Shown: positions 4,964-5,974 of the stretch, one piece after another
Layout: every line of letters starts with the position of its first letter
Position numbering within the stretch: the first letter of the stretch is position 1
From: Promethearchaeota archaeon
GTDB taxonomy: Archaea > Asgardarchaeota > Lokiarchaeia > Sigyniarchaeales > SOKP01
Length of the DNA: 5,974 nt
Direction: 5' to 3'
Assembly (NCBI GenBank): GCA_030605895.1
Contig: JAUWHL010000237.1
Coordinates: forward strand, 1 to 5,974
The notes under the pieces: model-generated
The model's database searches: none
The model's input: the letters and a program-made list of their open reading frames with translations, nothing else
What the model was told of the DNA's origin: nothing
Translations under genes and position numbers: made by a program

Positions 4964-5974
4964 ATGATTTCTGATTTAAATCTAACAGCAGAATTTCAAT
5001 TTCTTAGAGGTTTAATAGAACAAAATCGATTCTGTGAAGCAATTACTGGATGTTCATCTCTACTTGAAAAATTTCTCAGAAGAATATACAAAGATATTTC
5101 AGCTTCAATAACACCAGAAACAAGTAAGAAAATAAATGATTACCTAGTTAAAAAAAAAAAAATTATTAAAGATATGACATTTGGGGATTTAATTGGATTA
5201 TTTCGAGAAGCAGGAATACTAAAAATTTATAGTAAGGAAATAAAAAGAGAATTTACTCATTTTAATGACAATAATTTAAATATTCTAAATAAAATTAGGA
5301 ATAAATGTATTCATCGTGATTATAAAAGTTCTGTAAATGAGGGAAAAGTTATTTTCTATACTATTAAGATAATATTTGAAGAAATTGGTTTAATCAATAC
5401 AAAAAGTAATAAGAAAGAAATAGTTGAAGAAATGATTGATTTAGCTAAACTCAATTCAGATGCCTATGAATTTGCATATTCAAATAATAAGGAGGAAGCT
5501 TTAAAAACAATTATAAAACTTATAAATCTTGCACCTACCCTAGGAGGTTATTGGGATACTTATGGCGAGATTTTAATGATTTTTAAGGATTATGAAAATG
5601 CCATCAATAAATTTAAAATTGCTCTTCAAATAGACCAAAAAGGGTATTATATTCATGAAACTTATATTAAAATGGGTAATTGTTATAAAGAACTTAATAA
5701 TTATAAATTAGCTTTAGAAAATATAGTGAAAGGGAAAGAATTAGCAGAAGAAAGGGATGATAAGGAGTGGTCTGAAAAAGCTAAGGAATACCTCTCTGAA
5801 ATTAAAAAAATAGAAATTAGTATTGATATTGAAAATTTAGATAAACTCAATTCAGATGCCTATGAATTTGCATATTCAAATAATAAGGAGGAAGCTTTAA
5901 AAACAATTATAAAACTTATAAATCTTGCCCCTACCCTAGGAGATTATTGGGATACTTATGGCGAGATTTTAATG
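4964..5974 (+). CDS. HEPN-like domain fused to TPR-like repeats (3' partial)
   Basis: The frame runs 337 codons from ATG to the right edge without a stop, so the protein is longer. An in-frame TGA at 4955-4957 makes this ATG the first possible one. Residues 1-150 are helical and contain RNKCIH (112-117) in the context LNKIRNKCIHRDYK. This fits the R-N-x3-H active site of HEPN ribonucleases and toxins, which cleave RNA or act as antitoxin-paired effectors. Residues about 164-280 look like TPR helix pairs, for example YWDTYGEILMIFKDYENAIN and YIKMGNCYKELNNYKLALEN, a scaffold for protein binding. Residues 160-205 reappear at 292-337 with two substitutions (A161/D293 and G196/D328), so the repeat array has recently duplicated. 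A run of 13 A at 5150-5162 encodes four lysines before the second half of the HEPN region. HEPN-TPR fusions are often sensors or effectors in defence; that role is inference here. Confidence 0.85.
   Translation, partial: MISDLNLTAEFQFLRGLIEQNRFCEAITGCSSLLEKFLRRIYKDISASITPETSKKINDYLVKKKKIIKDMTFGDLIGLFREAGILKIYSKEIKREFTHFNDNNLNILNKIRNKCIHRDYKSSVNEGKVIFYTIKIIFEEIGLINTKSNKKEIVEEMIDLAKLNSDAYEFAYSNNKEEALKTIIKLINLAPTLGGYWDTYGEILMIFKDYENAINKFKIALQIDQKGYYIHETYIKMGNCYKELNNYKLALENIVKGKELAEERDDKEWSEKAKEYLSEIKKIEISIDIENLDKLNSDAYEFAYSNNKEEALKTIIKLINLAPTLGDYWDTYGEILM
5441..5578 (+). repeat. First copy of a 396-bp-period tandem duplication
   Basis: These 138 bp recur at 5837-5974 with 3 substitutions: C5445/A5841, A5533/C5929 and G5547/A5943 (about 98% identity). 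The period is 396 bp, or 132 codons, so the reading frame is kept. The segment encodes the TPR helix pair that starts LAKLNSDAYEFAYSNNKE. Upstream of 5441 the two copies diverge at once, marking the left end of the repeated unit. Confidence 0.9.
5837..5974 (+). repeat. Second copy of the tandem duplication, cut by the window edge
   Basis: This copy matches 5441-5578 at 135 of 138 positions and is cut by the end of the window, so the unit length could be up to 396 bp and more copies may follow. Two of the three differences change the protein (Ala to Asp and Gly to Asp); one is silent. Confidence 0.9.

Noticed and set aside
5441..5974. CRISPR-like or transposon terminal repeats at the right end
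   Set aside because: The repeat unit is 396 bp, in frame and coding, so it is a protein-repeat duplication. There are no short regular repeats with spacers.

Overview
This AT-rich window (my rough estimate is about 70% A+T) looks archaeal. Two genes have TATA boxes at sensible distances, one small gene has the archaeal Shine-Dalgarno AGGTGAT, and candidate terminators are T-tracts rather than hairpins. The gene style (small lysine-rich proteins, a beta-helix protein with a C-terminal membrane anchor, HEPN and TPR proteins) would suit an Asgard-type archaeon such as the Lokiarchaeia. That taxonomic guess is inference only; no marker gene is present.

Layout. The end of a plus-strand gene (1-144) converges on a minus-strand gene for a 301-residue helical protein with a possible HEPN-type motif (192-1097). 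A 256-bp divergent intergenic region follows. The best recognised gene, a PP-loop ATP pyrophosphatase with an N-terminal CxxC...CxxC ribbon and a TtcA-like CxxC...C arrangement, occupies 1354-2523. Next come small plus-strand genes separated by AT-rich gaps: a 44-residue basic protein (2698-2832), a 178-residue protein ending in a short zinc-binding motif (3004-3540), a 77-residue probable beta-rich protein (3689-3922), and an unrecognised 96-residue protein with a good promoter (4038-4328). The last overlaps a headless remnant of a parallel beta-helix surface protein (4316-4738). From 4964 to the window edge, and continuing beyond it, runs a gene with an N-terminal HEPN-like region (RNKCIH motif) followed by TPR-like repeats. 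Inside it a segment recurs 396 bp later with only 3 differences over the 138 bp visible.

How the genes relate. There is no clear operon. Most genes have their own spacing, several have their own promoter, and gaps are 90-260 bp. This looks like an accessory region of orphan genes, decay and local duplication. One certain HEPN-like motif and one possible one, in genes at either end, hint at RNA-targeting or defence functions, but nothing ties them into one system. No intergenic stretch exceeds 300 bp. No tRNA, rRNA, CRISPR array or insertion sequence was seen.
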